Assembly: GCA_037367405.1 (NCBI GenBank)
Contig: JAZKJV010000602.1
Coordinates: 186,001-250,000, forward strand
Source of the DNA: Ottelia alismoides
Lineage: Eukaryota; Streptophyta; Magnoliopsida; Alismatales; Hydrocharitaceae
Length of the DNA stretch: 64,000 nt
Direction: 5' to 3'
Shown here: positions 12,401 through 23,255 of the stretch, in pieces
How positions within the stretch are numbered: position 1 is the first letter of the stretch
Layout of the letters: each line of letters begins with the position of its first letter
Notes under the pieces: model-generated
Seen by the model: only the letters and a program-made list of their open reading frames with translations
Database searches by the model: none
What the model was told of the DNA's origin: nothing
Program-made: the position numbers and the translations under genes

Positions 12401-12660
12401 CACGTCAAAAATAAACCGCACTCTCAGACGGATCCAGACTCGAATCCGATTACGTCAAGGCACTTGTCGTCCTCCTCGTTCTTCCCGTCCGTCATCCTCA
12501 AACGACAGAAGAGAGCTCGCCCGTGAAAGTTTAGGGTTTTAGGGTTCCTCCTTCCTCGTCCGACCTTCTCCCGCAGCAGTAGGGGAGGAGCCGTCGCTGG
12601 CAGTGATCAGTTTTCGGCCCATCATTTTCTCTTCAAGTCGGTACATTTTTTTCCCAATTT
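12400..12660 (+). promoter_or_regulatory. GC-rich leader with telo-box, candidate host 5'UTR
   Basis: This island is much richer in G+C than its surroundings. It contains TTTAGGGTTTTAGGGTTCC at 12530-12548, which is two telo-box motifs (AGGGTTT) that commonly mark plant housekeeping promoters and leaders, plus pyrimidine-rich stretches. It could be the first, untranslated exon of the Agenet gene at 36 kb or of another gene. No linking splice site can be proved. Confidence 0.35.
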
Positions 12661-13249
12661 GGATCATATTACGCCACTTCCTTTTTTACTTATGCATTTA
12701 CGCATCTGTCGTTTACTTGTCTGTTTTGTTTCTATGCATTGTGTTCTTATTCGAGCATGTTGCATGCTGCCCCAATATTATTCTTTGCATCACTTGGAAC
12801 AAAGATGTTATTAATAATAAACATATATGAAAATCAATCTTTGTCTTGTGATTTTTTTATTTGAAAAATCACGAAGTTGGATGCTCCATATATATGCCGA
12901 GTTAATTTCGCCAATAGGCTTTAGCAAAGCTACATGCTGCTCATGGAAGCCTGATTACCTGGTTGCATGCACGTTTCCACATTTAGGATAGATGGTGGTG
13001 GTTTGGAGAAATGATTTTGTTTGATTGAAAATCGTAGCTGTGACGGTGTGTTGGACAGGCTGGAGACCGAAAAGGTTGTGTATCAGTTGAAGGTTAGTAC
13101 TTTGGGTTCTTGGAGGATGATGTCAGGGTTAATCCTGATGCAGCATGATGCTAAGTGTTTTTTTTGTTAAGAAATTGAGTCTGATTTTTTTATTATGTAA
13201 AAAGCTCATTATATAAGACCTCATTATCCTTTTTTTCCTATTTTATTTA

Positions 13250-13491
13250 GGGATTTTTACTTGGCAGACTCTATAAACTTTGTCAATTACCTCCACGACC
13301 TTTGAAACAACCTAATTCCCCCCTCGACCCCGTAAACCTGCCAACTCTTACTCCATGAACCCTCCGGTTAATCCGTTTGAAGTATGTGAGGGTTCTTGGG
13401 GTAATTTACAGGGTTGATGGAGTAATTACGTTATGCAAAAGTTCGTAAAGGTAATTTAAAAAGTTTATAGGGTCTACCGAGTAAAAATCCC
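13250..13491. mobile_element. MULE-type MITE with 9-bp target duplication
   Basis: A 242-bp non-coding element with terminal inverted repeats of roughly 55 bp: the left end GGGATTTTTACTTGGCAGAC pairs with the reverse complement of the right end, GGGATTTTTACTCGGTAGAC. It is flanked by identical TTTTATTTA at 13241-13249 and 13492-13500. Long inverted repeats plus a 9-bp duplication are diagnostic of the Mutator superfamily. It sits inside the left LTR of the gypsy, so it is younger than that insertion. Confidence 0.9.
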
Positions 13492-13539
13492 TTTTATTTA
13501 AGGTAATTTGTTGCATTATATATGGGAAAGGTAATGAAT

Positions 13540-13925
13540 GAGATTCTTTTTTTTCCTCCCACTAATTCTCTCTCTCGTTTCCCGCCCCTCTCTCTTTTTT
13601 CTCCCCCAAACCCTAATCCTCCCGACGCCGGCTCCTCCCATCTCATCCCCGCCCGCCATCGCCTCCCCACCTCTCACGTTCCCGATCCTGCACCACCGTC
13701 CTCCCTATTTCTGTCATCAACGACAACGCCCCGCCCCTTCCCGCGCTGCCACCCTTCTCCGACCCACCTTGTTGTGGATTCTCCCCTCCCCACACCCTGC
13801 AGTTGGACCCTCTCGCGTTGCTGCAGGCGTACCCACATCCAGCACTGCCGCCGATCAGGTCTGAAGCGCAGCTTTAATTCCCACGTTGGTTGTGGTACGA
13901 GCGATTTTTCCAACTCCTTTCTGTC
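13540..13925 (+). other. GC-rich pyrimidine-laden leader inside gypsy LTR region
   Basis: CT-rich, GC-rich sequence with CCCCAAACCCTAATCC (telo-box in the opposite sense) near 13602, resembling the 5'UTR or first exon of a plant gene, with a possible donor at CAG|GTCTGA near 13858. The 136-residue open frame across it (13522-13932) is proline/serine-rich low-complexity sequence and I do not call it a gene. The right LTR has no counterpart, which suggests captured host sequence or an LTR rearrangement. Confidence 0.4.
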
Positions 13926-14318
13926 CTATTGAATTCCGAAAGATGTGGGCTGTTCTATTGCTGTTGGTTTGGTGAATCGTTGAGACCCCAATCCGCATAG
14001 CATCGCCATATTTCCTGTTATCCTTTAATTACTTCGAATAGTCCCGAGTTTGTGGTGATTCTGTGCTGAACTAAGATTGCAGCAGACCGAAGTGTATTTT
14101 TTTTCTTTGGTTTTCCTTAGTTTTCCGTATGCACGCCTGTTATTTCCATAATCCTGCCTTCATTTTGTGGTGCTACAACCGTCATTTATTAACCGTCATT
14201 TATTTACATAAATGGGCAAAAGCAGGGTAACAGAAGGGTCTGGTTCCACTTTAGTTCAACTTTTTTTTGTTATTTCTATTCTGATTACAGGAGCAATCGT
14301 GTTCCATGTCATCGTAAG

Positions 14319-15146
14319 TAGGGGTGTAAACGGACCGAACCTGAGCGAACCTATATTTTTTAGGTTCGGTTCGTTTATTTAATCGAGCCTAAACTTGTGT
14401 TCAGGTTCGGTTTGTTTATTTTCGAACCGAATCTGAATCAAACCTCTTTTTAAACGAATCGAACCTAAGCGAATATCGAACTTAAGAATTCTTTAATAAA
14501 AGGGAGTGAAAAGAAGAGAAATGGAAATATAGATGTGTATTTACAGTTAGAATAAATAGTCATTTAGTTTTTTTCTTTATCTAACTCATCTTTATCTTTT
14601 GAAAAAAATAGATTAATAAGGATTCGTCTCTTTGAAAAAAGTATAATTATAATATATTTTATATCTATTTATAGGGGGATAAGGAATAAGAATAATGCGG
14701 AGATATTCGATAAGTAATGTTTGTACTTGTTCTGTTGATTTGAGGATAAAGAAGGGAAACGTACTAGACCATAGATGATAGATGTTGTAAACATGATGTG
14801 ACTATTTATTTTTGGATAGTTTATACCGAGATAAAACCTAGTTATCCTGTAAGTATCTAGTTATCTCTAAACAAAATTCACTTATATTGGGATAAAAATC
14901 ACTCATCTCAAAATAAGTCCACTTCTACGGATAAGGATTTGTAAATATGTATATGTGTATGTTTATCGAGCTTTTAACGAATCGAACCTGAGCGAACCTA
15001 TGTTTTTTAGGTTCGGTTCGTTTATTTAATCGAGCCTAAACTTGTGTTCAGGTTCGGTTCGTTTATTCCCGAACCGAATCTGAATCGAACTTTTAGCGAG
15101 CCGAACCTGAGCGAATATCGAACTTGAGAATTTTCTTACACCCCTA
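14319..15146. mobile_element. Non-autonomous hAT element, TAGGGGTGTAA termini
   Basis: An 828-bp element with 11-bp terminal inverted repeats TAGGGGTGTAA, flanked by a perfect 8-bp duplication ATCGTAAG (14311-14318 and 15147-15154), as expected for hAT. Inside, two direct repeats of about 160 bp (14336-14490 and 14975-15125) rich in GGTTCGGTTCG / CGAACCGAA surround an AT-rich centre. No coding sequence. Inserted in the leader region of the gypsy. Confidence 0.9.
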
Positions 15147-15344
15147 ATCGTAAGTTATTTAGTGGTTAGGCATTGAGTCCAAACTTGACTAAATCTGCAG
15201 CGTAATTCAAGAGCCTCATACCCTCTTGTGGGTTGCATCAATTTGATATCAGAGTATATCGATCCGTTACGTTTTTGTTTTATCGCTTATCATAAAAAAA
15301 CAAAAAAAGAAAGAGCACAAGAAAATATAAAAGGTAGGATTCCC

Positions 15345-16560
15345 ATGGTTGAAAAACCAAGTACCTCTAGGATCGGCAACACCACACAAACTGAGCTATC
15401 ATTAGAAACCTTGGCCGTTCAAATGAAACAAATGTTCGATCACCTCGCCGGACAAATTGCCACAGTAAATAGTCGTATGCTTGAGAGGGATCATAATGAT
15501 GAAACATCAAACAAAGGTCGGCGTAAGAGTCGGAGACAAGAATCACGGAGTAATACATCCCGAGACTCTAGTTCTACCTCCGATGGACACGTTAGCAACT
15601 ATCTCTCACAGGAAAGCGAAGAAGAAGAGTTGAAAGATGAATCTCCTTTCATTTCAAAGAATCAAGAACCATACACCCTAGGGTATACATCACAACCTCC
15701 TAGTGGCTATCAACTCCCACCCCGACATGATCCTAGGCACGGTGATAGATGGGATCGAGGCATCCGCCTTGATGTTCTGGAATTTGATGGAGGACGAGAT
15801 CCTGATATTTTTTTGGATTGACTCCAAACAGTCGAACACTTCTTCGTATGGATGACTATGCCTAGCGAATGAAAGGTACAATTCATCACGATCAAACTTA
15901 AGGACATGCTCTGATATGGTGGGATCGTTTGCAATCTGAATGCAAGCGGAAGGGAAAGGGTAAGATCCGCAATTGGAGCAAAATGAAGGCCAAACTGAAA
16001 ACAAAGTTTGTGCCTGAAGATTTCAAGCGAGATCTATATGCATTGATTACAATCTTGGAGACAAGGTACCATGAACGTAAAAGAGTACACCGAAGGATTC
16101 CGGTCTCTCATGCATCACAATCGATTGCAGGAGGCTCCTGTCTAGGAAGTCACCCGCTACATGCAAGGACTTCGTCAAGCTATCCAAGATGAGCTCTACC
16201 TCCACAACTGTCCAAACGTCGATGATGCCTATAAGCAAGCTGAGCAGGCTGAAGCTAAGCTTGCCAAAGCCCATACAATGAGAACATCTTTTTCAGTGAA
16301 CCTCGTCCCACGAACTAGTACCCCTATGATGACCTCCAAACCAATAGTTCCACCATTGATTGTTGCAGGTAAACCCCAAACCAGACTCTCAACTATTGCC
16401 GCCCATGCCCATCTACTGGAAACCCTGGACCGGGCATCTTGGGAAGTCGACCTGTTGTGGGACCTGATACTTGTTTCCGGTGTTACCAAAAGGGACATCG
16501 AGCGGTTGAGTGCCCAAAACCTAGGTCTATTGCAATGCCGCCCATTTATGCACCATTGAC
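15345..16560 (+). pseudogene. Gypsy gag with CCHC zinc knuckle, broken
   Basis: A start at MVEKPSTSRIGN (15345) opens a frame to 15821 with a basic/serine-rich N-terminus and FDGGRDPDIFLD, where the retrotransposon gag domain begins. Further pieces continue in shifted frames; QAIQDELYLHNCPNVDDAYK lies at about 16170-16230. The CCHC zinc knuckle CFRCYQKGHRAVEC is encoded at 16472-16513. At least two frame changes and stops (for example near 15820) separate the parts. In a working element gag packages the RNA. Confidence 0.8.
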
Positions 16561-16799
16561 GATCCTGAAGATCCTTCTCTAGATCATTAGGAAGCATATG
16601 AAGAGGATCATGCCGCATTAGCTGCCGTCACTTCTGGAGCTGATCAATATGAACTTCTTGGAGTGGATGGAGATATATTTGGACCTTTCCTGGTAATTGA
16701 ACATGAGGACTTTATCGCTTCTAACAGTGCACCTACGAGCATCTTACTCTCCCCCGTGGTCGATGACGCTGATAGTTGGTTGCGACACAGCATATATTG

Positions 16800-18770
16800 A
16801 ACTACATGCATCTCAGGAGGACATCGCTGCTCGTTGATTATTGATGTAGGAAGCATTGAGAACTTCGTGTCTCAAGAAATGGTTGACAAGTTGGACTTGC
16901 CAACTCAACCACTCGAGAAACCGTACAATGTGGCATGGTTTTGAGGTGGCACTCAACTTCTGATCCACCGTCATAGCCTCGTTAGCTTCTTGATTGACCC
17001 TTCATATAAAGACGAGGTCTGGTGCCATGTAGCTCCTATGGATGTCTGTCATGTGCTACTTGGGAGACCTTGGCAGTTTGATCGGGACACTGAACACAAT
17101 GGAAAATTGAACACATAATCATTTCTTATAAACAAGGTACGCGTGACCCTTAGACCACAACGCGAGGCCCTTGGCCCTCGACATGTGGCTTCTCTTCTAT
17201 CCGTGACCACACAGTCCGGTAAAAGTACTCCACCGTCAAAGCCTTTGACTTCTGCTCATGTATTGTTAATGGAAGCCCAGACATTCCAACGTGAAGTTCA
17301 GGAGAGCTCCACTATTTACGCATTGGTGGGACATGAAGTGAACGAACAAGAGACGACCATGCCCGTAATTCCATCTGAAGTAAAATCAATCATCTAGGAG
17401 TTTGCGAACATTATTCCTGAAGAGTTACCCAAAGGACTACCCCCATTATGTTACATTCAACATCACATTGACTTAGTTCTTGGAGCAAGCTTACCACATT
17501 TGGCACATTATCGGATGAGCTCCAGTGAACATGAAGAGATAAGCAAGCAGGTCACTGATCTTTTGCGACGTGGGTATGTTCGAGAGAGCATGAGTCTTGT
17601 GGCGGTTCCTGCTCTACTTACCCCAAAAAAAGATGGCACATGGAGGATGTGTGTGGATAGCCGTGCTATCAACAAGATAACGATCAAGTATCGTTTTCCG
17701 ATTCCACGCCTTGGCGACATGCTCGACATGCTATTAGTTGCCCAGTTATTTTCCAAGATGGATCTTCGCAGCGGGTACCATCAGATTCGCATCCAGCCTG
17801 GAGACGAGTGGAAGACAACTTTCAAGACCAAAGAGAGCCTTTATGAATGGACGGAAATGCCCTTCGGCCTATTTAATGACCCTAGCACTTTTATGCCGAC
17901 CATGAATCATGTATTGTGGCCTTTCATCGGTAAATTTGTGGTTGTGTATTTTGAGGACATATTGATATACAACTTGACCAAAGACGACCACTTAGTCTAC
18001 TTAAGGCAAGTCTTGGAAACCTTGAGAACCCAACGTTTGTTTGTCCACCTTAAGAATTGCTCCTTCATGTCTGACACGACCCTCTTCTTGGGATACATTG
18101 TCACTGCCGACTGACTCAAAGTTGACCCCTCCAAGGTTCAAGCCATCCAGAGCTTTCCAGTGCCCCGAACCCTCACTGAGATTCGTAGCTTTCTAGGATT
18201 GGCTTCTTTCTATCGATGTTTCATCCGAAACTTTAGTACTTGTGCGACCCCATTAATAGATTGCACGCGTAAAGGTGCATCAACTTGGACTCCGGAAGCA
18301 GAAACCAGCTTTCAAAAGCTAAAACATCAGTTGACCAATGCCCTTATCTTGGCACTTCCTGACTTCTCCAAGGTCTTTGTAGTTGACTGTGATGCCTCAC
18401 ATGTCGGGATTGGTGCCGTTCCGAGTCAGGAAGGACGACCTGTGGCATTCTACAGTGAGAAGTTGAATGAGGCTCGATCATGATACTCCACATATGATGT
18501 TGAATTCAATGCCGTGGTGCAAGCTCTCAAGCATTTGAGGTACTATCTAATTCATCGTGAATTTGTCCTTAACTCTGATCATGAAGACTTAAGATATCCG
18601 AACTCCAAAAAACCCCTTAACAAACGTCATGCAAAGTGGGTTAGTTTCCTCCAAGAATACACGTTCCACCTTAAGCACATTGCTGGGACCCTGAATTGCG
18701 TGGTCGATGCGTTATGCAGACGAACACATGTATTAGCCACAATGACAGTAAGCACAACAAGATTTGATGC
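16800..18770 (+). pseudogene. Gypsy protease, reverse transcriptase and RNase H, inactivated
   Basis: The protease region has IIDVGSIENFVS at 16840-16874, where the family reads DTGS/DSGA, and ends with VCHVLLGRPW. The RT block (17500-18114) has [22 protein letters not shown], split here across blocks in the usual order, then [15 protein letters not shown] and [12 protein letters not shown]. The catalytic YxDD box is YFED (17946-17957), so the first aspartate is a glutamate. RNase H (18160-18770) has VVDCDASHVGIGA and HAKWVSFLQEYTF. In-frame stops occur at about 17396, 18112 and 18481. With the integrase and chromodomain downstream this fits a Reina-like chromovirus. Confidence 0.85.
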
Positions 18771-18819
18771 TCTCAAAGATCTTTACGGTGTTGGTGGGGG
18801 AGGTCAGGTAGCTCTATGA

Positions 18820-19359
18820 CGTCATGCAAAGTGGGACTCGGACCGTCTGGAAGGTCCGTTTATTGGTTCGTCTCCTGAGGCGGGTATGGAGTTTCTTTGT
18901 GTTTCGGGTTTCGGATGGGAGTGGCCGGTTCTTGTACTACCTGCTCCTGTTATGGCATCCGGTAGCTCTGCGAAGTGCTTTATACCATCTTGGGAGGTCC
19001 TTGGCACGCAGGGGGATACTTCGAAGATGATCTCCTTCTCTTTACTCTCTCAGAGCCCGGCGGTGGGGAGTCCTCGGGCTCGTCCTGCGGCAGGGGTGGT
19101 CGATGCGCCCTCTTCGTCGGTCACCGGTCTCTCCTCAACTGGTGTCATCGGACGGGGCGATGCGGGCATCTTTGATCTGGTGGTGGCTGACCCCGGCTAC
19201 GGCGAGGGGGTGACCGACAGGAGAAGTGGCAAAAGATACAGAAGAAGGAACAGAGCTAGGTCGGCGCGGCATGAGGTTGGCCCGTGTCCACCGTTGAAGC
19301 GGCTTGTTGCGGAGACCGGGGGAGTGGTCAGTCTCCTCGGAAGCGAAGATGTTTCCTAA
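18820..19359 (+). pseudogene. L1 ORF1, C-terminal part
   Basis: An open frame runs from just after a stop at 18817 to the TAA at 19357-19359. It includes MEFLCVSGFGWEWPVLV (from 18886) and a serine/alanine/proline-rich stretch, then a basic KRYRRRNRARSAR patch, plausible for the nucleic-acid-binding tail of ORF1. No CCHC knuckle is visible, and the N-terminus appears lost by 5' truncation. Its stop overlaps the ORF2 start as TAATG. Position rather than sequence identifies it as ORF1. Confidence 0.55.
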
Positions 19360-22198
19360 TGAAAGTTCTCTCTTGGAATGTTCGTGGCCTTGGAGACCCA
19401 GATAAATGGAGAGCTGTGGGATCCAGGTGTATTGAATGGGGTTGCGACAGTCATGTTTCAGGAAACGAAGATAAATTCTATGGCAGATGACATTTGGAGG
19501 TCCTTTGGGGCGAGAGCCCTGGACCATTTCTGTGCTCTTGACGTGGTAGGGTCCGCGGGCGGTTTGCTAGTGGCGTGGTGGTCATCGGGTTTATCCTTGA
19601 AATCGGTGATCCGCGGGAGGCACGTATTGACGGTGGTGCTCATTTGTTCTGTTTCCCCCCTACAGATGGCGATTTCCTGTGTTTATGGTCCTTGCTGTGG
19701 GGTGGCGCGGGAGGAGCTTTGGGGTGATCTTCGGGAGGTGGGTAGGATCGTGGGTGGTGGTCCTTGGCTGATCGGGGGAGATTTCAACGTTACCTTATTT
19801 TCGTCGGACAAGCCTAGGGGCAGGGGTGGCCAGGACCCGGGATCGCTCGCGTTCGTGGATACTGTGGATTCGTTGGGTCTCGAGGTGATGGACGCGGTGG
19901 GCACCACGTATACTTGGAGGAGCTCCAATTCTCGGTCACGTCTGTATCGGTTCCTTGCTTCCAACGAGCTTCTGGAGGCATTTGATCTTGCCTCGGTGGA
20001 GGCGAAACCGCGGGGTTGCTCGGATCATAACCCAATCGTTTGGTTCTCGGGGGAGGCCCCTAAGCAGCGGGGTTGTTCAGATATGAGAAGTACTGGCTTC
20101 TCGAGGAAAATTTTAGGGGCCTGGTGGAAACGCATTGGTCGGAGGCGATCGTTTCGGGGTCCGCGGCATCTCCCTTTGTTCAAAAGCTTGCTTCTTTGCG
20201 GGTCCGGCTTGCAGCCTTCAAGAGGGAGTCTAAAGCGGTTAGATGTGTGGCAAGGGTGGAAGCGGAGGAGACTATCAGGCATCTCGACGCGCTTGGGGAC
20301 ACCAGGGATCTCTCGGAGATGGAGCTTGCCAACCGTGCTGCTGCCCAATTGGCATGGCCTCAAATTTCAGCGAAATTCGGCCGAATTTCTGTCGAATATC
20401 GATATCCAGTCGAAATCGAAATTTGACCGAAATGACCGAAATGACCGAAATATGGGGGTCCTAATACAAAAAATGACCGAAATGACCGAAATTTCGGTCG
20501 AAATTCCACCGAAATTCCATCGAAATTCTGTTTTGGTCGATACCGAAATGGTGACCGAAACCGACATTTAAGGCCTTGCCAATTGGTAGTTGCTCGGGAG
20601 GATAAGAAGAGCGTAACGGAGTGGAGGCAGCGCTCGAGGAGCATGTGGCTTAGGGAGGGGGATGCGAATACCTCCTTCTTTCATCGTGTGGCTAGTGGGA
20701 GGCGCTGGGCGAATGCGTTGCAGTCCATTGTCATTGGGGGGAATCGCGTGGAGGGAAATAGAGAGATGGGGAGGGCTATTGCGGAGCACTTCATGGGCGT
20801 GTCGGCTAGGACTATCCCGCGGTTGTGGAGGTGGTTGGGATCGGGCACGCGTCAGGTAGCGGGCGATCAGGTTGACCGCCTTTTGCGGGACTGGTCCTTG
20901 GAAGAACTTAAAGATGCAGTGTGGGAGCTTAATGCTGATGCGGCTCTTGGCTCGGATGGCTTCCCTGTGGCGTTTTACAAGGATTTGTGGGATCTCGTGG
21001 GCCACGAAGTGTTAGAGGTGGCTCTGGAGTTCTGTCAGGGAAACACGGGCTTTGACAGGATCAACCGTGCTCTCATTATTTTGTTGCCCAAGTCGTCGGC
21101 GTCGACCTCCATTGAGGACTTTCACCCTATTGCGGTCTCGAACACCATTTATCTCATTATTGCGAAGGTTCTCGCTAATCGATTGTCTGGCATTATTAGC
21201 GGTGTTGTCTCCCCGTCGCAATCGGCCTTCATCCCGGGGCGACAGATTGTTGATTGCCTCACGCTTGCGTCGGAGGTCATTGCGCATTGGAAAATGAGGG
21301 AGGTGCACGGCATCATATGGAAGGTGGACTTCAGAAAGGCCTACGATTGCCTTGATTGAAGGTTTCTCTGGTCGGTGCTTAGGAGGAAGGGGTTCCCGGA
21401 GTTGTGGATAACGTGGGTGAGGCGTTGTATCACAACCGCCTCGTTGTCTATCTTGGTCAACGGACGTCCGGAGGGGGACGGATCCAGCCGCGGAGGGGGG
21501 TGCGCCAGGGCTGCCCTCTTGCACCTTTGATTTTTATTCTGGTGGCTGATGTTCTCTCTGACTTTGCAGCAAATATGGTTGGCAGCGGTCTCTCGCGGGG
21601 CTTTTCCATGGGGGATGTGCATATCCCTATCTTGCAATACGCGGATGATACATTGTTTCTCTTGGAGGGGGGTGTGGCGGAGGCGCAAGGTATGGCCGTG
21701 GCTCTGGAGGTCTTCGGCGAGCTCTCCGGGTTGGTCAAGAACGAGGTCAAGTCCATGTTCGTGCCCTTCGGCCCTGCGATCCTGGACCGTGATGATTATG
21801 CTGTGGCGTTGGGGTCGGTGTGCTCGTCGCTGCCAATGGATTACTTGGGGATGCCCTTGAACGTGGGGAGGACGCGGCTGAGGAATTGGCTGAGGGTGGT
21901 GGAGAAAGTGGAGGCGAGATTGGCAGGCTGGAAGTCTGCATTTTTATCGAGAGGTGGCAGACTTGTTTTAATTAAGGCGGTCCTTCGGCGATTCCGATTT
22001 ACTTTTTGTCCAACCGTCGAATGCCCCAGGGGATCAAGGCTCGGTTGGAGAAGCGTATGCGCGCCTTCTTGTGGGGGAAGAGAGGGGATGGGGCGAGGGG
22101 GATCCACTTGGTTGGGTCGGATGATATTACTTACGGAAGGAGCAGGGGGGGCTGGGGATCAAGTCGCTAGCGCATATGAACAAGGCCTTGCTCCTTAA
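19359..22198 (+). pseudogene. L1 ORF2: endonuclease and reverse transcriptase, frameshifted
   Basis: ORF2 begins MKVLSWNVRGLGDPDKW at 19359, the classic plant L1 endonuclease start. After a frameshift near 19440 it continues with MFQETKINS, GGDFN and CSDHNPIVW, the E, D and SDH catalytic motifs. The frame shifts again near 20070. REGDANTSFFHRVASGRR and DFHPIAVSNTIYLIIAKVLANR lead into RT, with KVDFRKAYD, a stop at 21358, a frameshift, then GVRQGCPLAPL and QYADDTLFL (catalytic YADD near 21640). The MITE at 20353-20578 interrupts it after NRAAAQL. No single product could be made. Confidence 0.9.
20353..20578. mobile_element. hAT-like MITE, GAAATTTCGG family, copy 2, inside L1 ORF2
   Basis: 226 bp, beginning CATGGCCTCAAATTTC and ending GACATTTAAGGCCTTG (imperfect inverted termini). 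It is flanked by perfect CCAATTGG octamers at 20345-20352 and 20579-20586. Removing the element and one octamer restores the L1 frame ...NRAAAQ-LVVAREDKK, proof of insertion. The body is a run of GAAATTTCGG-type palindromes. Confidence 0.95.
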
Positions 22199-22199
22199 G

Positions 22200-23129
22200 T
22201 GGGCGTGCAAGATTTGGAGGCCGGGGGAGGATCTCTGCTGCAGTGTCGTGCGAAGGATTTATGATGTGGGGGGAGGTTTGCCGTCGCAGATCTGCCGTAT
22301 TGCTTCCCCCACCATGTTTTAGAGGGGGGTGGTGGAGGTGTTCTTGAAGAATATTGAGCTTTTCAGACCGGTGCTTGGTGGGGGGGGGCTTCTCCTTCTG
22401 GACGGACGATTGGGTGGGGGGGACCCCTCTGCTCCCGCTTCCCGCGGTTATTTGCGTTGGCTGATGATAAATCTTGTTCGATTGCGGCTTGCTGGTTGGA
22501 TGGGAATCGGTGTCCTATCTTTTCCGCGAATTTCTCGGATTAGAAGCTGGAGGAATTCTTGGCGTTGCTCGAGGTGGTGAGGGAGGTTGGGTGCCCTCCT
22601 GGGGGGCGCGACCACTGGTGTTGGAAGGAGTCCCCCTTCACGGTCAAGAAGGCCTTAAGCGCTATCATTAGACCACCACCGTCGTTATCGGAGAGTATCA
22701 CTCTTGATTGTGCCTTTTTGTGGGCGTTGAGGCTTCCGGAGCGGGTTGGCTTCTTTTTATGGCTGCTGTGGAGGAAGAGGTTGATGACGAGGGACCGTTG
22801 TGCCCGGTTCTTAGGTGTGATTTCCGATTGATGTCTGCTTTGCGATGCGGTGGTTGAGTCCGTGGAGCATCTCTTTTTTTTTATGCCCCAAGGTGGTTGG
22901 GATTTGGCAGAGGGCTGATTTGGGTTGGTGTTGCACTAGTGACCTCCAGTCGTTTTGGTCTGCGCTTCGAGCTAATAAGAGGAGGCCGATGCTGGAGTTG
23001 CTGTTTCCGGTGGCCGTGCTATGGGCGATTTGGCGTGGGATAAATGACTTATTGTTCTCGGGCCAAAGGTTCTATAAGGAGAATGTGGGCTCTTTTGCAA
23101 AACACTTGGTGAGGGGCTGGGCGTTGTAA
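22200..23129 (+). pseudogene. L1 ORF2 C-terminal region with zinc-ribbon-like domain
   Basis: Frame pieces after 22200 correspond to the distal ORF2. The last 400 bases read WALRLPERVGFFLWLLWRKR, then RDRCARFLGVISD, a stop at 22831, then LCDAVVESVEHLFFLC, the C..C..H..C zf-RVT motif of plant LINEs. The end is WAIWRGINDLLFSGQRFYKE with the final stop after WAL at 23129. Several frameshifts are present. Confidence 0.8.
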
Positions 23130-23255
23130 TGATTTTGTAGTGTGGTTTTTGTTTTTTTTCTTGTTGTTCCCTCTTCTTTTTGAATAAGATTTTTGGGGAG
23201 AGCACCGTCGAGTGTATCCCCCTTGCTTCTGGATTTCAAAAAAAAAGATCTTTAC

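Larger units (their letters stand above)
18787..23243 (+). mobile_element. L1 LINE inserted in the gypsy, 12-bp target duplication
   Basis: GC-rich L1 element of 4.46 kb (4.23 kb without the MITE it carries), ending in poly-A just before 23244. AAAGATCTTTAC at 18775-18786 and 23244-23255 is a perfect 12-bp duplication; the gypsy reading frame ...DALKDLY stops at the first copy and resumes with KDLYPTDPDFGP at the second. It carries the end of ORF1, then endonuclease, RT and the C-terminal zinc-ribbon-like region, all with frameshifts. Base composition differs sharply from the flanking AT-rich DNA. Confidence 0.95.

Noticed and set aside
12840..13135. Possible exon encoding LETEKVVYQLK with a GTTAGT donor
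   Set aside because: Too short and without family match or a partner exon; left unannotated.
13522..13932. 136-residue open frame rich in proline and serine
   Set aside because: Low-complexity translation of a CT-rich leader; overlapping frames are equally open, and no domain or codon signal supports a protein.
18822..20035. Several minus-strand open frames opposite the L1 endonuclease
   Set aside because: Antisense shadows caused by the high G+C content of the L1.
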